64,000 nucleotides of DNA from Rivularia sp. MS3 (GTDB taxonomy: Bacteria > Cyanobacteriota > Cyanobacteriia > Cyanobacteriales > Nostocaceae), in contig JAHCMI010000010.1 of assembly GCA_019192545.1 (NCBI GenBank), positions 1-64,000 of the forward strand, in the 5' to 3' direction. Positions 8,499 through 16,549 of this stretch are shown in pieces; the stretch's first letter is position 1; every line of letters begins with the position of its first letter. Both the position numbers and the translations under genes were made by a program. The notes below the pieces were generated by a model. That model was not told the DNA's origin and did not search any database. It worked only from the letters and a program-made list of their open reading frames with translations.

Positions 8499-8530
8499 AT
8501 GCTATATTCTCCAGCTAGCTATAGAGTCAA
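8499..8530 (-). promoter_or_regulatory. MerR-type promoter/operator (site 2 of 5)
   Basis: On the minus strand: TTGACT, 20-bp spacer with dyad core AGCTAGCT, TAGCAT. It faces the 108-aa gene starting at 8428. The core is a variant of the AGTTAACT found in three of the other sites. Confidence 0.7.
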
Positions 8531-8561
8531 GTGTAAAGCAAAATTTCTTTACATATCTGAT

Positions 8562-9812
8562 TTATTGAACTAACTTGACGTTGCTAATCAGAAAACGACT
8601 TTTAGGTATAGTTGGCATTGTAGACAGACTAAACTGCAAATCCTGTTCTGGCACATCGTAGCGCATATTTGCACTCATCAACTTGAGTATGGCTTTCATA
8701 ATTGCGATTGTAATCCATTCACCAGCACAACGATGATTTTGGTGATAATCGCCTCCCCCCTGGGGAATAAAATTAAAAGCGCTGCCATCCCAATTACGAA
8801 ATCTTTCTGGCTGAAACTGTTGCGGTTGCTTCCATAATCGTGCGTCATGGTTAGTACCGTAAAGATCCAGGATTACTCGCATTCCTTTAGAAAAACGGTA
8901 GCCTTTCCAGTCAAATTCCTGTTTAACACGAGCTGCTACAAAGGGAAAAAAAGGATAAAAGCGGCGAACTTCTTGTACAAACAACTCAATATAGTTGTCT
9001 TCGTCTGCTTGAAGCTGCTGCCGACATTCGGGATGCTCGTGTAATGCTAAAGCTGCAAAAATGATATAGCGGGCGATCGCCACTGTAGGGCGCAATACGT
9101 TAAGTAAATCTACTGCTGCTATGCGTTTATCCAGTAATTCTCCCTGTAGATTGCGGTGAGTAGCAATGACATAAAGTGCACTCTGTTTATCTACCTCAAG
9201 CTTATTTTTGCGTACATTGTCAATAATATTTCCCAACCATTGTTCTGCTCTTTGACGAGCCAATCTTCCTTGCCAATGCTGTAATCCTATGGCGGCGGGG
9301 CTATCAATCATAGCCCCAAAATCCTTTGTTTTTTGTTCAATTTCCGACTCAGTAAGCGGAACACCAGCCCAGTTACAAACGGCACGCGACAAGATTTCTC
9401 GTACTTCAGGAAAAAGCACAACCTTGTCCATGTTTTCCCATTTTTTAATGTAAATCCCCCACATATCGCTTGTTATAGCTGCTAATTGCCCGATTTTTTC
9501 AGCATTCATCAGCGACATTAACATCTGCTTACGCTGTCGATGTTCATCACCATCTAATCCCTGTACACCACCTTCACCTAATAGGGTTTTCTGCGCTCTT
9601 TTAGGCGTAGCACCCTTACGTATAAAGCGGTTGGTATCATAAAAAATCTTAGCTGCTTCTTCTCCTCGCATACAGATATTTTCTTGTAATAGTAGCCTGG
9701 TAATAAATATATCGGAATCATAGCGTTGACAGCGCTTTGAAATGAAGTTGTAACCTTCCGAAAGCAGCGCTAAGGTACTATCAAGATTTTTATCGCGAGG
9801 AATCTGTGGCAT
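8562..9812 (-). CDS. Cytochrome P450, CYP152-like fatty-acid peroxygenase
   Basis: 416 aa, soluble, no membrane anchor, as in bacterial class P450s. The heme-ligand loop reads GGGDYHQNHRCAGEWIT with the thiolate at C362. Helix I carries LLNVLRPTVAIARY (R241-P242) in place of the usual acid-alcohol pair. The Arg-Pro pair and the long, displaced Cys loop are hallmarks of CYP152 enzymes such as P450-BSbeta. These hydroxylate or decarboxylate fatty acids using hydrogen peroxide and need no redox partner. The length and residue numbering match that family closely. It is transcribed away from the DUF411 gene. A terminal-alkene-forming activity cannot be told from alpha/beta-hydroxylation by sequence alone. 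Confidence 0.9.
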   Translation of the reverse strand: MPQIPRDKNLDSTLALLSEGYNFISKRCQRYDSDIFITRLLLQENICMRGEEAAKIFYDTNRFIRKGATPKRAQKTLLGEGGVQGLDGDEHRQRKQMLMSLMNAEKIGQLAAITSDMWGIYIKKWENMDKVVLFPEVREILSRAVCNWAGVPLTESEIEQKTKDFGAMIDSPAAIGLQHWQGRLARQRAEQWLGNIIDNVRKNKLEVDKQSALYVIATHRNLQGELLDKRIAAVDLLNVLRPTVAIARYIIFAALALHEHPECRQQLQADEDNYIELFVQEVRRFYPFFPFVAARVKQEFDWKGYRFSKGMRVILDLYGTNHDARLWKQPQQFQPERFRNWDGSAFNFIPQGGGDYHQNHRCAGEWITIAIMKAILKLMSANMRYDVPEQDLQFSLSTMPTIPKSRFLISNVKLVQ

Positions 9813-9904
9813 AAAGCTTCCAATTTATTTTTATTCTTATGGTGAAATTATAAAAAGATACCGTTGCTTTTTCGTTGCTACCACAGATAGAGAAGCAGTT
9901 GTAA

Positions 9905-9921
9905 TTTCATCTTGATTTCAT
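9905..9921 (+). promoter_or_regulatory. TTTCAT-N5-TTTCAT box (site 3 of 9)
   Basis: TTTCAT-CTTGA-TTTCAT with TATAGAT 16 bases further on. It faces the DUF411 gene and precedes the MerR-type promoter at 9989, so that gene may have two metal-responsive inputs. Confidence 0.7.
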
Positions 9922-9988
9922 TTTTACAAGCAATACTTATAGATGAACTAGCAATTATTCGCACTTATATTTTTTTCGGGGAGCAAGG

Positions 9989-10020
9989 TTGACTCTCTAG
10001 TTAACTGGAGAGTTTACGAT
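9989..10020 (+). promoter_or_regulatory. MerR-type promoter/operator (site 3 of 5)
   Basis: TTGACT, 20-bp spacer containing the dyad CTCTAGTTAACTGGAGAG, then TACGAT. The DUF411 gene starts 33 bases downstream. Confidence 0.8.
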
Positions 10021-10052
10021 TGAAATTACTATGAGCTATAAAGTAAAAAATT

Positions 10053-10613
10053 ATGTTTAAATCTAATTCCAAATTATTGTTTTCTTTAATTGCAGGTGTT
10101 GCTGTTGCGGGAGTAGCAGGAACATTCTGGTTTGCAGGAATGGGGAATAATACCCAAACAGTTGCTAATGACTCAAAAGCAATGGCTATGACGAGCGTAT
10201 GGGATAAAGTAACCGTACCAAACTACTCAGGAGTCAAAGAAGTTACCGTTTATCGCAGCCCAAGTTGTGGCTGTTGCGGTGAATGGGTGAAACATATGCA
10301 AAAACACGGTTTTAAAATTACAGATATTAAAACCGACGATATGGAAGCAATAAAGCAGAAATACAACGTACCTCAAAATTTGGCATCTTGTCATACCTCA
10401 ATTATTGCTGGTTACGTGATGGAAGGACATATTCCTGCCGATGATATCAAGCGTTTTGTAGCATCTAAACCTAATCAAGCAGGATTAGCAGTACCCGCAA
10501 TGCCATTAGGTACCCCAGGAATGGAAGCAGGAACGACAAAACAACCGTTTGCGATCGCGTCTTTTAATAAAGAAGGCGAAATCAAGATTTTCAAAGAATA
10601 TCAAACTTATTAA
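10053..10613 (+). CDS. Exported DUF411 metal-binding protein
   Basis: 186 aa with an N-terminal signal or anchor (LFSLIAGVAVAGVAGTFWFA). The DUF411 domain starts at about residue 60 with VTVYRSPSCGCCGEWVKHM; the CxCC motif plus ASCHT (Cys-His) later form its characteristic metal-binding pattern. The C-terminal part has PxMPxGxPGME. DUF411 genes typically lie next to multicopper oxidases and copper or silver efflux genes, and the protein is thought to bind or hand over the metal. Both a TTTCAT box and a MerR-type promoter precede it. The oxidase gene follows 145 bp downstream in the same direction. Confidence 0.88.
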   Translation: MFKSNSKLLFSLIAGVAVAGVAGTFWFAGMGNNTQTVANDSKAMAMTSVWDKVTVPNYSGVKEVTVYRSPSCGCCGEWVKHMQKHGFKITDIKTDDMEAIKQKYNVPQNLASCHTSIIAGYVMEGHIPADDIKRFVASKPNQAGLAVPAMPLGTPGMEAGTTKQPFAIASFNKEGEIKIFKEYQTY

Positions 10614-10689
10614 AAAGAGTTAGGAGTTATGAATTAGGAATTAGGAATGTAGTGGGAGCGTCTCGCTCCCTATATCTTCCCTGTCTATC

Positions 10690-10738
10690 ACTCCCTCACT
10701 CCCTCACTCCCTCACTCTCTCCCTCTCTCCCTCTTCCC
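10690..10738. repeat. Short tandem repeat tract (CTCCCTCA type)
   Basis: Consecutive CTCCCTCA and CTCCCTCT units between the DUF411 and oxidase genes. The same cyanobacterial repeat type recurs at 15832-15870 and 16478-16548. Confidence 0.8.
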
Positions 10739-10758
10739 ATGACCCATTCCCAAAAAAA

Positions 10759-12243
10759 ATGAACCGTCGTCACTTTCTCGCTTTAAGTTTAGCTGGTGCT
10801 GGTGGTGCTATTGTTACTAGCTGTGTAAGAGGTAATTCTTCTCAATCGTCACCAAAAGCTTCTTTAAAACCAGCAATTGATTTACCAAAATTGCATACAA
10901 GTAAAAATGGTTTATTAGAAGTAGATTTAGAAGCTAGTTATCGTCCTGTAAGATTGGGAGATAAACAAGCGTATCTATTAGCTTATAACGGACAAGTACC
11001 CGCGCCGCGTTTAGAAGCAAATCCAGGAGATAAAGTTAAAATTAAATTTACTAATAATCTCTCGAATCCGACAAACTTACATCAGCACGGATTGCATATT
11101 CCTTTTACTGGTAATGCTGATAATGTTTTTCTAAATATAAAACCTGGAGAAACATTTAATTACGAATTTACTATTCCTAAAAATCATCCTGCCGGGACTT
11201 TTTGGTATCATCCCCATCGTCATGGTTTAGTTGCAGAGCAGCTATTTGGGGGTTTAGCCGGTTTGTTTGTGGTACGGGGTGATTTGGACGAAATTCCGGA
11301 AATTAAGGCAGCCAAAGAAGAATTTTTAGTATTACAAGATTTTGCTCTTGATAGCGAAGGAAAGTTAATTGATTCAGACGCTCATATGTCTTTGATGTCG
11401 GGAAGGGAAGGTGATTTAATTACAGTTAATGGTGAATCTAACCCCAGTTTTTCAATTCCTCAAAATGGTTTATTACGTTGGCGAATTGTCAATGCTTCAC
11501 CTTCGAGATTTTATAATCTTTCTTTGGAAAATCATTCTTTTTATCTAATTGCTACCGATGGAAATGCATTATCCGAACCTGTAGAAACAAACGAATTATT
11601 ATTAACTCCTGGGCAAAGAGCAGAAGTTTTAATCAAAGGAAATCAACAACCCGGTGAATATCGTTTGCTCAATTTACCCTACAATCGCGGTGGAATGGGA
11701 ATGATGGGTGGTAGAGGTATGATGAGCGGTAGAGGTATGATGGGTGGAAATAATAACGATAACAACGATACATCAGCAGTTTTAGCAACTCTCAACTACG
11801 ACTCTGCTGTTGAAACAATTGCTTTACCTACCTCACTTTTATTAGTCCCAACTTTACCCGAACCCCAACAGGTACGTAGCTTTAAATTAAATCATGGTAT
11901 GCGTCCGCGTGTAGGTATGGCTTTTCTAATTAACGGTAAGTCTTATGAAAATCAACGAATCGATACGCAAGTTAAGTTAAATACAGTCGAAGATTGGGAG
12001 ATTATAAATACAGGAGACATGGATCATCCTTTTCACCTTCACGTTAATAACTTTCAAGTTATCAGTCGTAACGGCAAACCAGAACCTTACCGGGCTTGGA
12101 GAGATACAGTTTTAGTTCGCAGAGGGGAAACTGTTCGGATTCGGATTCCCTTTAGAAATTATACTGGTAAAACAGTTTATCACTGTCATATTCTCGACCA
12201 TGAAGACTTAGGGATGATGGCGAATTTGGAGATTGTAAGTTAG
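10759..12243 (+). CDS. Multicopper oxidase (copper-resistance type), Tat-exported lipoprotein
   Basis: 494 aa. It begins with a twin-arginine signal (NRRHFLALSLAGAGGA) ending in VTSC (C22), which fits a Tat-exported lipoprotein. Three cupredoxin domains carry all four copper-binding motifs: HQHGLH (about 108-113), WYHPHRHG (149-156), HPFHLH (about 425-430) and YHCHILDHEDLGMM (474-487). The type 1 copper ligands C476, H481 and axial M486 are in the last motif. A Met/Gly-rich insert (about 313-330, MGMMGGRGMMSGRGMMGG) resembles the Met-rich loop of CueO. The likely role is periplasmic Cu(I) oxidation. It follows the DUF411 gene and precedes the efflux genes. Confidence 0.93.
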   Translation: MNRRHFLALSLAGAGGAIVTSCVRGNSSQSSPKASLKPAIDLPKLHTSKNGLLEVDLEASYRPVRLGDKQAYLLAYNGQVPAPRLEANPGDKVKIKFTNNLSNPTNLHQHGLHIPFTGNADNVFLNIKPGETFNYEFTIPKNHPAGTFWYHPHRHGLVAEQLFGGLAGLFVVRGDLDEIPEIKAAKEEFLVLQDFALDSEGKLIDSDAHMSLMSGREGDLITVNGESNPSFSIPQNGLLRWRIVNASPSRFYNLSLENHSFYLIATDGNALSEPVETNELLLTPGQRAEVLIKGNQQPGEYRLLNLPYNRGGMGMMGGRGMMSGRGMMGGNNNDNNDTSAVLATLNYDSAVETIALPTSLLLVPTLPEPQQVRSFKLNHGMRPRVGMAFLINGKSYENQRIDTQVKLNTVEDWEIINTGDMDHPFHLHVNNFQVISRNGKPEPYRAWRDTVLVRRGETVRIRIPFRNYTGKTVYHCHILDHEDLGMMANLEIVS

Positions 12244-12330
12244 CGATATTATGTTCGTTTAAACAGTAATCATATTTATAAGGTTCGGTAATTGCTAATA
12301 GCAAATTACTATTAGCTCTTGTAGTTGTAG

Positions 12331-12396
12331 GGTGCGTGACGGCTAAAATAACTTATCAATCATAATCTACTGAATGTGAAGATGCCGTCACGCACC
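12331..12396. repeat. Miniature element, GGTGCGTGACGG family
   Basis: Perfect 13-bp terminal inverted repeats GGTGCGTGACGGC / GCCGTCACGCACC, 66 bp in total. Relatives lie at 16405, 24671, 24750 and 45203. Confidence 0.75.
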
Positions 12397-12439
12397 ACAG
12401 GTTGATTTAGGAGCATCCTAAATGTGGAAAAATATAATT

Positions 12440-12551
12440 TGTCATTGCGAGCGTAATGAAATGGAGTGAAGCAATCGCAAAGTCTAACTGTTGCGATTGC
12501 TTCATTCCGCTGAGCCGCACGCTTCGCGTGAACGCTTCATTCGCAATGACA
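12440..12551. repeat. 112-bp miniature element, TGTCATTGCGA ends
   Basis: Terminal inverted repeats TGTCATTGCGA / TCGCAATGACA. The interior contains a second inverted pair around GAAGCAATCGCAA / TTGCGATTGCTTC, so the transcript would fold strongly. Confidence 0.75.
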
Positions 12552-12637
12552 TTCACCTCAAAGGTATGGATCATCAAGTTTTGGTAAATTTGCCTTCATT
12601 GGGATGCTGCCGTTGATTTTTTATTAAAACTGATAAT

Positions 12638-13099
12638 ATGTCGAATTCTCAAAATATCAACTGTCGTCGTAGTTGGTTGAATATACCAGAATTAAATATT
12701 GCAATTTTCGCATTTTTGCTAAATTTTTTTTGGGAAGTTCAACAAATGCCATTTTTTAAACTTTCCGATTTATCTTGTACTCAAAGAACCATAAACTGTA
12801 CTTTAGCTACTTTTGGCGACGTTTTAATTGCACTTACTGGTTTTTGGACTGTTGCGTTTTTTTCTAAATCGCGTTATTGGTTTCGTCAACCGAAATGGTG
12901 GCAGTTAAGCATTTTTATTTTAGTAAGTCTTGTAATTACAATTATTTTTGAAAAACTAGCTACTGGAGTACTTAACAGATGGGAATACGCTGATATCATG
13001 CCGATAATTCCGGTATTAGGTACGGGTTTAACGCCGATACTTCAGTGGATTGTTTTACCTTTGGTAATTGTTTGGTTTGTTAGAAGACAAACTTTATAA
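12638..13099 (+). CDS. Polytopic membrane protein, unrecognised
   Basis: 153 aa with about four hydrophobic segments: NIAIFAFLLNFFWEVQ, DVLIALTGFWTVAFF, WQLSIFILVSLVITIIF and PILQWIVLPLVIVWFV. A charged loop (FEKLATGVLNRWEYADIMP) lies between spans 3 and 4. No conserved active-site motif that I know. It precedes the methyltransferase gene by a short gap in the same direction, so they are probably co-transcribed. It sits inside the metal-resistance island, but no operator is visible directly upstream. Confidence 0.7.
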   Translation: MSNSQNINCRRSWLNIPELNIAIFAFLLNFFWEVQQMPFFKLSDLSCTQRTINCTLATFGDVLIALTGFWTVAFFSKSRYWFRQPKWWQLSIFILVSLVITIIFEKLATGVLNRWEYADIMPIIPVLGTGLTPILQWIVLPLVIVWFVRRQTL

Positions 13100-13172
13100 A
13101 GTTGAATTTTGAATGGTATTTTTAAAAAGTGTATGTGAGTCTTTACTATTTAAATATTATCTGAAAATCAAT

Positions 13173-13802
13173 ATGAGTGAAGTCGAAGTTCGCGCTCAGT
13201 ACGAACAAATTGCAAGTATTTACGATATCCGATGGCGTAAATATATTGCCAGTACTCTTACATTCCTTTCCAATTGGGAGCAGATAGATCCAAAATCCAC
13301 TGTTTTAGATGTTGCTTGTGGCACAGGTGAATTTGAACAACTTCTGCTAGATAAAAATTCTACACAGAAAATTATCGGCATCGATATATCCGAAAATATG
13401 TTGAATATAGCTAGAAGAAAAAATAAAACTTATTCTAATGTTGAATTTTACCAAGCTTCGGTTAACTCACTGCCATTTCAGGATTATATCTTTGATGTAA
13501 TTGTGTGTGCCAATGCTTTTCATTATTTTGAACAGCCACAAATAGCATTAGCAGAAATTAAACGGGTACTTAAACCCAATGGTAAATTAATTATTCTTGA
13601 TTGGAGCAAAGATTTCTTAATCTGTAGAATCTGCGATTGGCTATTACAACTCTTCGATTCTGCTCATCAACATTGTTATACCCAGGCAGAGTTATATCAG
13701 CTATTAGTAGCTGCCGATTTTAAGATTCATCGTATAACTAAAGTTCGTTTTGGTATTATTTGGGGATTAATGGCTGTTAAAGTTTTACCGCTCAACAGTT
13801 GA
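13173..13802 (+). CDS. Class I SAM-dependent methyltransferase
   Basis: 209 aa from the ATG at 13173 (MSEVEVRAQYEQIASIYD); an in-frame ATG at 13113 would add 20 residues of poor character. Motif I is VLDVACGTGEFE, motif II VIVCANAFHYF, and motif III LKPNGKLIILDWS, the typical order of UbiE/Methyltransf_11 proteins. Homologues act on quinones, lipids or small metabolites, and the substrate cannot be read from the sequence. It follows the membrane protein gene at 12638. Confidence 0.85.
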   Translation: MSEVEVRAQYEQIASIYDIRWRKYIASTLTFLSNWEQIDPKSTVLDVACGTGEFEQLLLDKNSTQKIIGIDISENMLNIARRKNKTYSNVEFYQASVNSLPFQDYIFDVIVCANAFHYFEQPQIALAEIKRVLKPNGKLIILDWSKDFLICRICDWLLQLFDSAHQHCYTQAELYQLLVAADFKIHRITKVRFGIIWGLMAVKVLPLNS

Positions 13803-13875
13803 AACGCGGAACTTTTGAACCTCACAAACTGCTGCCATGAGATATACAATCGTTTCCGCGAATCCCCAAAACAAA

Positions 13876-13892
13876 TTTCATCCTAATTTCAT
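13876..13892 (+). promoter_or_regulatory. TTTCAT-N5-TTTCAT box (site 4 of 9)
   Basis: TTTCAT-CCTAA-TTTCAT, with TATAAG 23 bases downstream and the RND adaptor start 60 bases away. This is the best placed box for direct activation of the efflux operon. Confidence 0.8.
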
Positions 13893-13952
13893 AATTACCT
13901 GCCATGATTGGCAAATATAAGTAGATGTATCACCCAACCATCCCCTTAAATC

Positions 13953-15794
13953 ATGCCTTTGACTGCAACACCTATAATTCTGTCCCAAATGAAACCGTCG
14001 GACGATCGCGAGGGAATGAATCATGGTGCTGTAGCTGATAACAATTTACTAACTCATACAGCTTTATTGGGTGGGGGAATATTTCTTATTGGCTTATTAG
14101 TGATTCTTGGTAAATCCTTATTCAAACGCTCTCGTAAGGAGGATAAAAAACCTGTGGAGTCTTCGCTACGTCCGGGTAAAACGCTTTTAGGTATCGGTGT
14201 TTTCGTGTTGCTTGCTGGTGGTATTGTCACAGTTACCAACCAGTTAAAACCTGCTTCGTCAATGGCTGGGATGGAAGGACACGACCACGGTAATATGTCC
14301 CATGACGAGATGATGCAGGTAAACGGTTCGTTTAATCCGACTCCGGTAACTGTTAAAGAGGTCAAACCAAGTTTACTTTCGGCTAGCGTTCAGTATACTG
14401 GTTCAATTCATCCCTACCAAGAAGTTACCGTGTATCCCCGGATAGCGGGACAGCTTACTAATTACTCAGTGTATCCAGGTGACAAGGTTTCTTCGGGACA
14501 AGTTTTAGCTACTCTCGACGCAGCCGAAAAGTTAACCCAAGTAGCCGAAGCCGCTGCAAATGCTGATTCAATGGAAACTGAATTAGAAGCATCGCAAATT
14601 GAAGTAAACGAGCAACGGCAAGAGATTGAGCGACTAAGAGCCGAATTAGAATATCAACAAAAAAAGCGCGATCGCTATGCTTTGTTAGTTAAAGAAGGGG
14701 CAATTTCTCAAGACCAATACGATATCGAAGATACCAATACAAAAACTGCCCAAGCGGCGTTAAAAACAGCACAGGTAAAATTAAGGCGTTTAGAAGCCCA
14801 AGTTCGCAGCGCTCGCAGTAATGTTAAGCAAGCCAGAGCCAAAAGCGCTACCGCTTCGATTATCAAAGGATATACCAAAATCCAGTCACCCATCGCCGGT
14901 ATAGTACAAGAAAGAATGGTAGATCCCGGTGTAGTAGTGCAACCCAGCATGGGAATTCTCAAAATTGGCGAATATCAACGGGTACGTCTGCGTGCTAACG
15001 TTTCCCAACGAGATGCCGCAAAAATTCGAGTCGGGACTCCCATTATTGCCAAAGTCCCCGGTAGTAATGTTAAAGAAATTACAGGTAAAGTTACCAGCAT
15101 ATTTCCGCAAACCAACAACGACACCCGTACCGTTACCATTGAAGCCGTTGTTAACAATCCCGGAAATCAATTGCTATCCGGGCAATTTCTCGAAATGCAA
15201 ATTATTACCGAGCGCGAACCAAATGCTTTAACAGTACCGCAATCGGCATTAACTCAATTTAAAGATAAAACAGCAGTTTGGGTAGTAGATGGAGACACAG
15301 CAAAGCGCAAAACAGTTACCACGGGTTTAGTTAGCGGGGAACAAATAGAAATTACCAACGGTTTAAACCCCGGTGACATGGTAATTACCTCCGGACATTC
15401 CAGATTAATCGAAAATCAAACAGTATCAGTAGTAGACGAATCCGGAGAAACCCTAGCGCTAGGGAATAATCAATCTCAAGGAAACGCGCAAATTAAATTA
15501 ATTAGTCCTAAAAATAAAAACTCAGTTAAAAAAGGTAGCGCTCAATTAATTTTAGAAATTCAAGATAAGAAAACCAATAAACCTTTACCAGTAGAAAATC
15601 TAGATGTAAAAGTGACCATGCCAATGAAAAATATGGCTCCAATGACATCAATGGTAGATATTCAACCCGATTCCCAACCCGGACGTTTCAAAGTTGATAC
15701 CCACTTTGGCATGAAAGGGAAATGGGATGTCGTAGTTAAAGTCAAAGATGCTAAACATCAAGGGAAAGCAGACTTTGATTTTAATGTTGAGTAA
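13953..15794 (+). CDS. RND efflux periplasmic adaptor (CusB-like) with C-terminal YtkA-like domain
   Basis: 613 aa. An N-terminal membrane anchor (LLTHTALLGGGIFLIGLLV) and a second hydrophobic segment are followed by a His/Met-rich stretch (MAGMEGHDHGNMSHDEMMQ, about 104-122), a likely metal site. Then come the lipoyl-like half (IHPYQEVTVYPRIAGQL), a coiled-coil hairpin (about 195-300), the second lipoyl half and beta-barrel (SPIAGIVQERMVDPGVVVQP), and a membrane-proximal domain. Residues about 515-613 are an extra domain with MPMKNM and HFGMKGKWDV, closely similar to the separate lipoprotein at 15900. The protein should bridge the RND pump at 16550 to an outer-membrane channel; none is next door. 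Confidence 0.9.
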   Translation: MPLTATPIILSQMKPSDDREGMNHGAVADNNLLTHTALLGGGIFLIGLLVILGKSLFKRSRKEDKKPVESSLRPGKTLLGIGVFVLLAGGIVTVTNQLKPASSMAGMEGHDHGNMSHDEMMQVNGSFNPTPVTVKEVKPSLLSASVQYTGSIHPYQEVTVYPRIAGQLTNYSVYPGDKVSSGQVLATLDAAEKLTQVAEAAANADSMETELEASQIEVNEQRQEIERLRAELEYQQKKRDRYALLVKEGAISQDQYDIEDTNTKTAQAALKTAQVKLRRLEAQVRSARSNVKQARAKSATASIIKGYTKIQSPIAGIVQERMVDPGVVVQPSMGILKIGEYQRVRLRANVSQRDAAKIRVGTPIIAKVPGSNVKEITGKVTSIFPQTNNDTRTVTIEAVVNNPGNQLLSGQFLEMQIITEREPNALTVPQSALTQFKDKTAVWVVDGDTAKRKTVTTGLVSGEQIEITNGLNPGDMVITSGHSRLIENQTVSVVDESGETLALGNNQSQGNAQIKLISPKNKNSVKKGSAQLILEIQDKKTNKPLPVENLDVKVTMPMKNMAPMTSMVDIQPDSQPGRFKVDTHFGMKGKWDVVVKVKDAKHQGKADFDFNVE

Positions 15795-15831
15795 ATTGGG
15801 GATTGGGCATGGGGCATTGGTAATTATTATC

Positions 15832-15870
15832 TCTCCCTCCCTCTCTCACTCTCTCACTCCCTCCCTCTTT
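15832..15870. repeat. Short tandem repeat tract (CTCCCTC type)
   Basis: CTCTCCCTCCCTCTCTCACTCTCTCACTC-like units in the spacer after the adaptor gene. Confidence 0.7.
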
Positions 15871-15899
15871 TCACAACCAACCTAATAAAAAACAAAACA

Positions 15900-16334
15900 A
15901 TGATTAAACTACTTCCTCTACTACTAACCCTCAGCTTCTTTACAATCGCTTGTTCCACCCCAGAAGCGCAAACGGAAACACAAACACAAACAGCAGCAAC
16001 TACATCCGGACAACAAATAGAAAGCGCCACAATCAATTTAGTTAGTCCCAACCCTCAAGATGCTGTAAAAATGGGCGATAACATACTTGTTGTAGAAGTA
16101 ATTGACCCCCAAACCCAAAAACCCGTAGCCGTAGAAACCTTAGACGTAAACGTTTCCATGCCGATGGAAGGTCAAGAAGATATGACCTCAATGGCAAAAG
16201 TCGAACCAGACGCGCAACCCGGAAGATACAAGATAAGAACCAACTTCGGAATGAAGGGTAAATGGAACGTTGCAACACAAGTCAAAGACCCCAAAGTCAA
16301 TGGTCAAGCCAACTACACATTTGATGTTAAGTAA
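15900..16334 (+). CDS. Lipoprotein with YtkA/FixH-like domain
   Basis: 144 aa. The signal peptide ends in the lipobox TIAC (C18). After a Thr/Gln/Ala linker, residues about 45-144 form one beta-sandwich domain with SMPMEGQEDMTSM and NFGMKGKWNV. The same block, roughly half identical, forms the last 100 residues of the adjacent RND adaptor. The conserved Met residues suggest Cu(I) or Ag(I) contact. It lies between the adaptor and pump genes, so it probably works with that pump in the periplasm. Annotation of the fold is by pattern only. Confidence 0.8.
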   Translation: MIKLLPLLLTLSFFTIACSTPEAQTETQTQTAATTSGQQIESATINLVSPNPQDAVKMGDNILVVEVIDPQTQKPVAVETLDVNVSMPMEGQEDMTSMAKVEPDAQPGRYKIRTNFGMKGKWNVATQVKDPKVNGQANYTFDVK

Positions 16335-16404
16335 ATTGAGCATGGGGCATGGCGCATTGGGCATTGGGCATTGGGCATTGGTGAATAGAAAATAATAATT
16401 TGTA

Positions 16405-16470
16405 GGGTGCTGTGACGGTTCGTGTAATTATCAAATTTAACCAAACAATTTGAAATTACCGTCACGCACC
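16405..16470. repeat. Miniature element, GGTGCGTGACGG family
   Basis: Ends GGTGCTGTGACGG and CCGTCACGCACC, about 66 bp, between the lipoprotein and pump genes. It is preceded by GCATTGG tandem units (about 16348-16380) and followed by CTCCCTCA units (16478-16548). Confidence 0.7.
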
Positions 16471-16477
16471 AATTTTT

Positions 16478-16548
16478 TCCCTCACTCCCTCACTCCCTCA
16501 CTCCCTCACTCCCTCACTCCCTCACTCTCTCACTCCCCCTCTCTCTTC
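16478..16548. repeat. Short tandem repeat tract (CTCCCTCA type)
   Basis: Eight or so CTCCCTCA units reach to within two bases of the pump start codon, where a ribosome binding site would be expected. The pump gene therefore lacks a normal Shine-Dalgarno sequence. Confidence 0.75.
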
Positions 16549-16549
16549 C

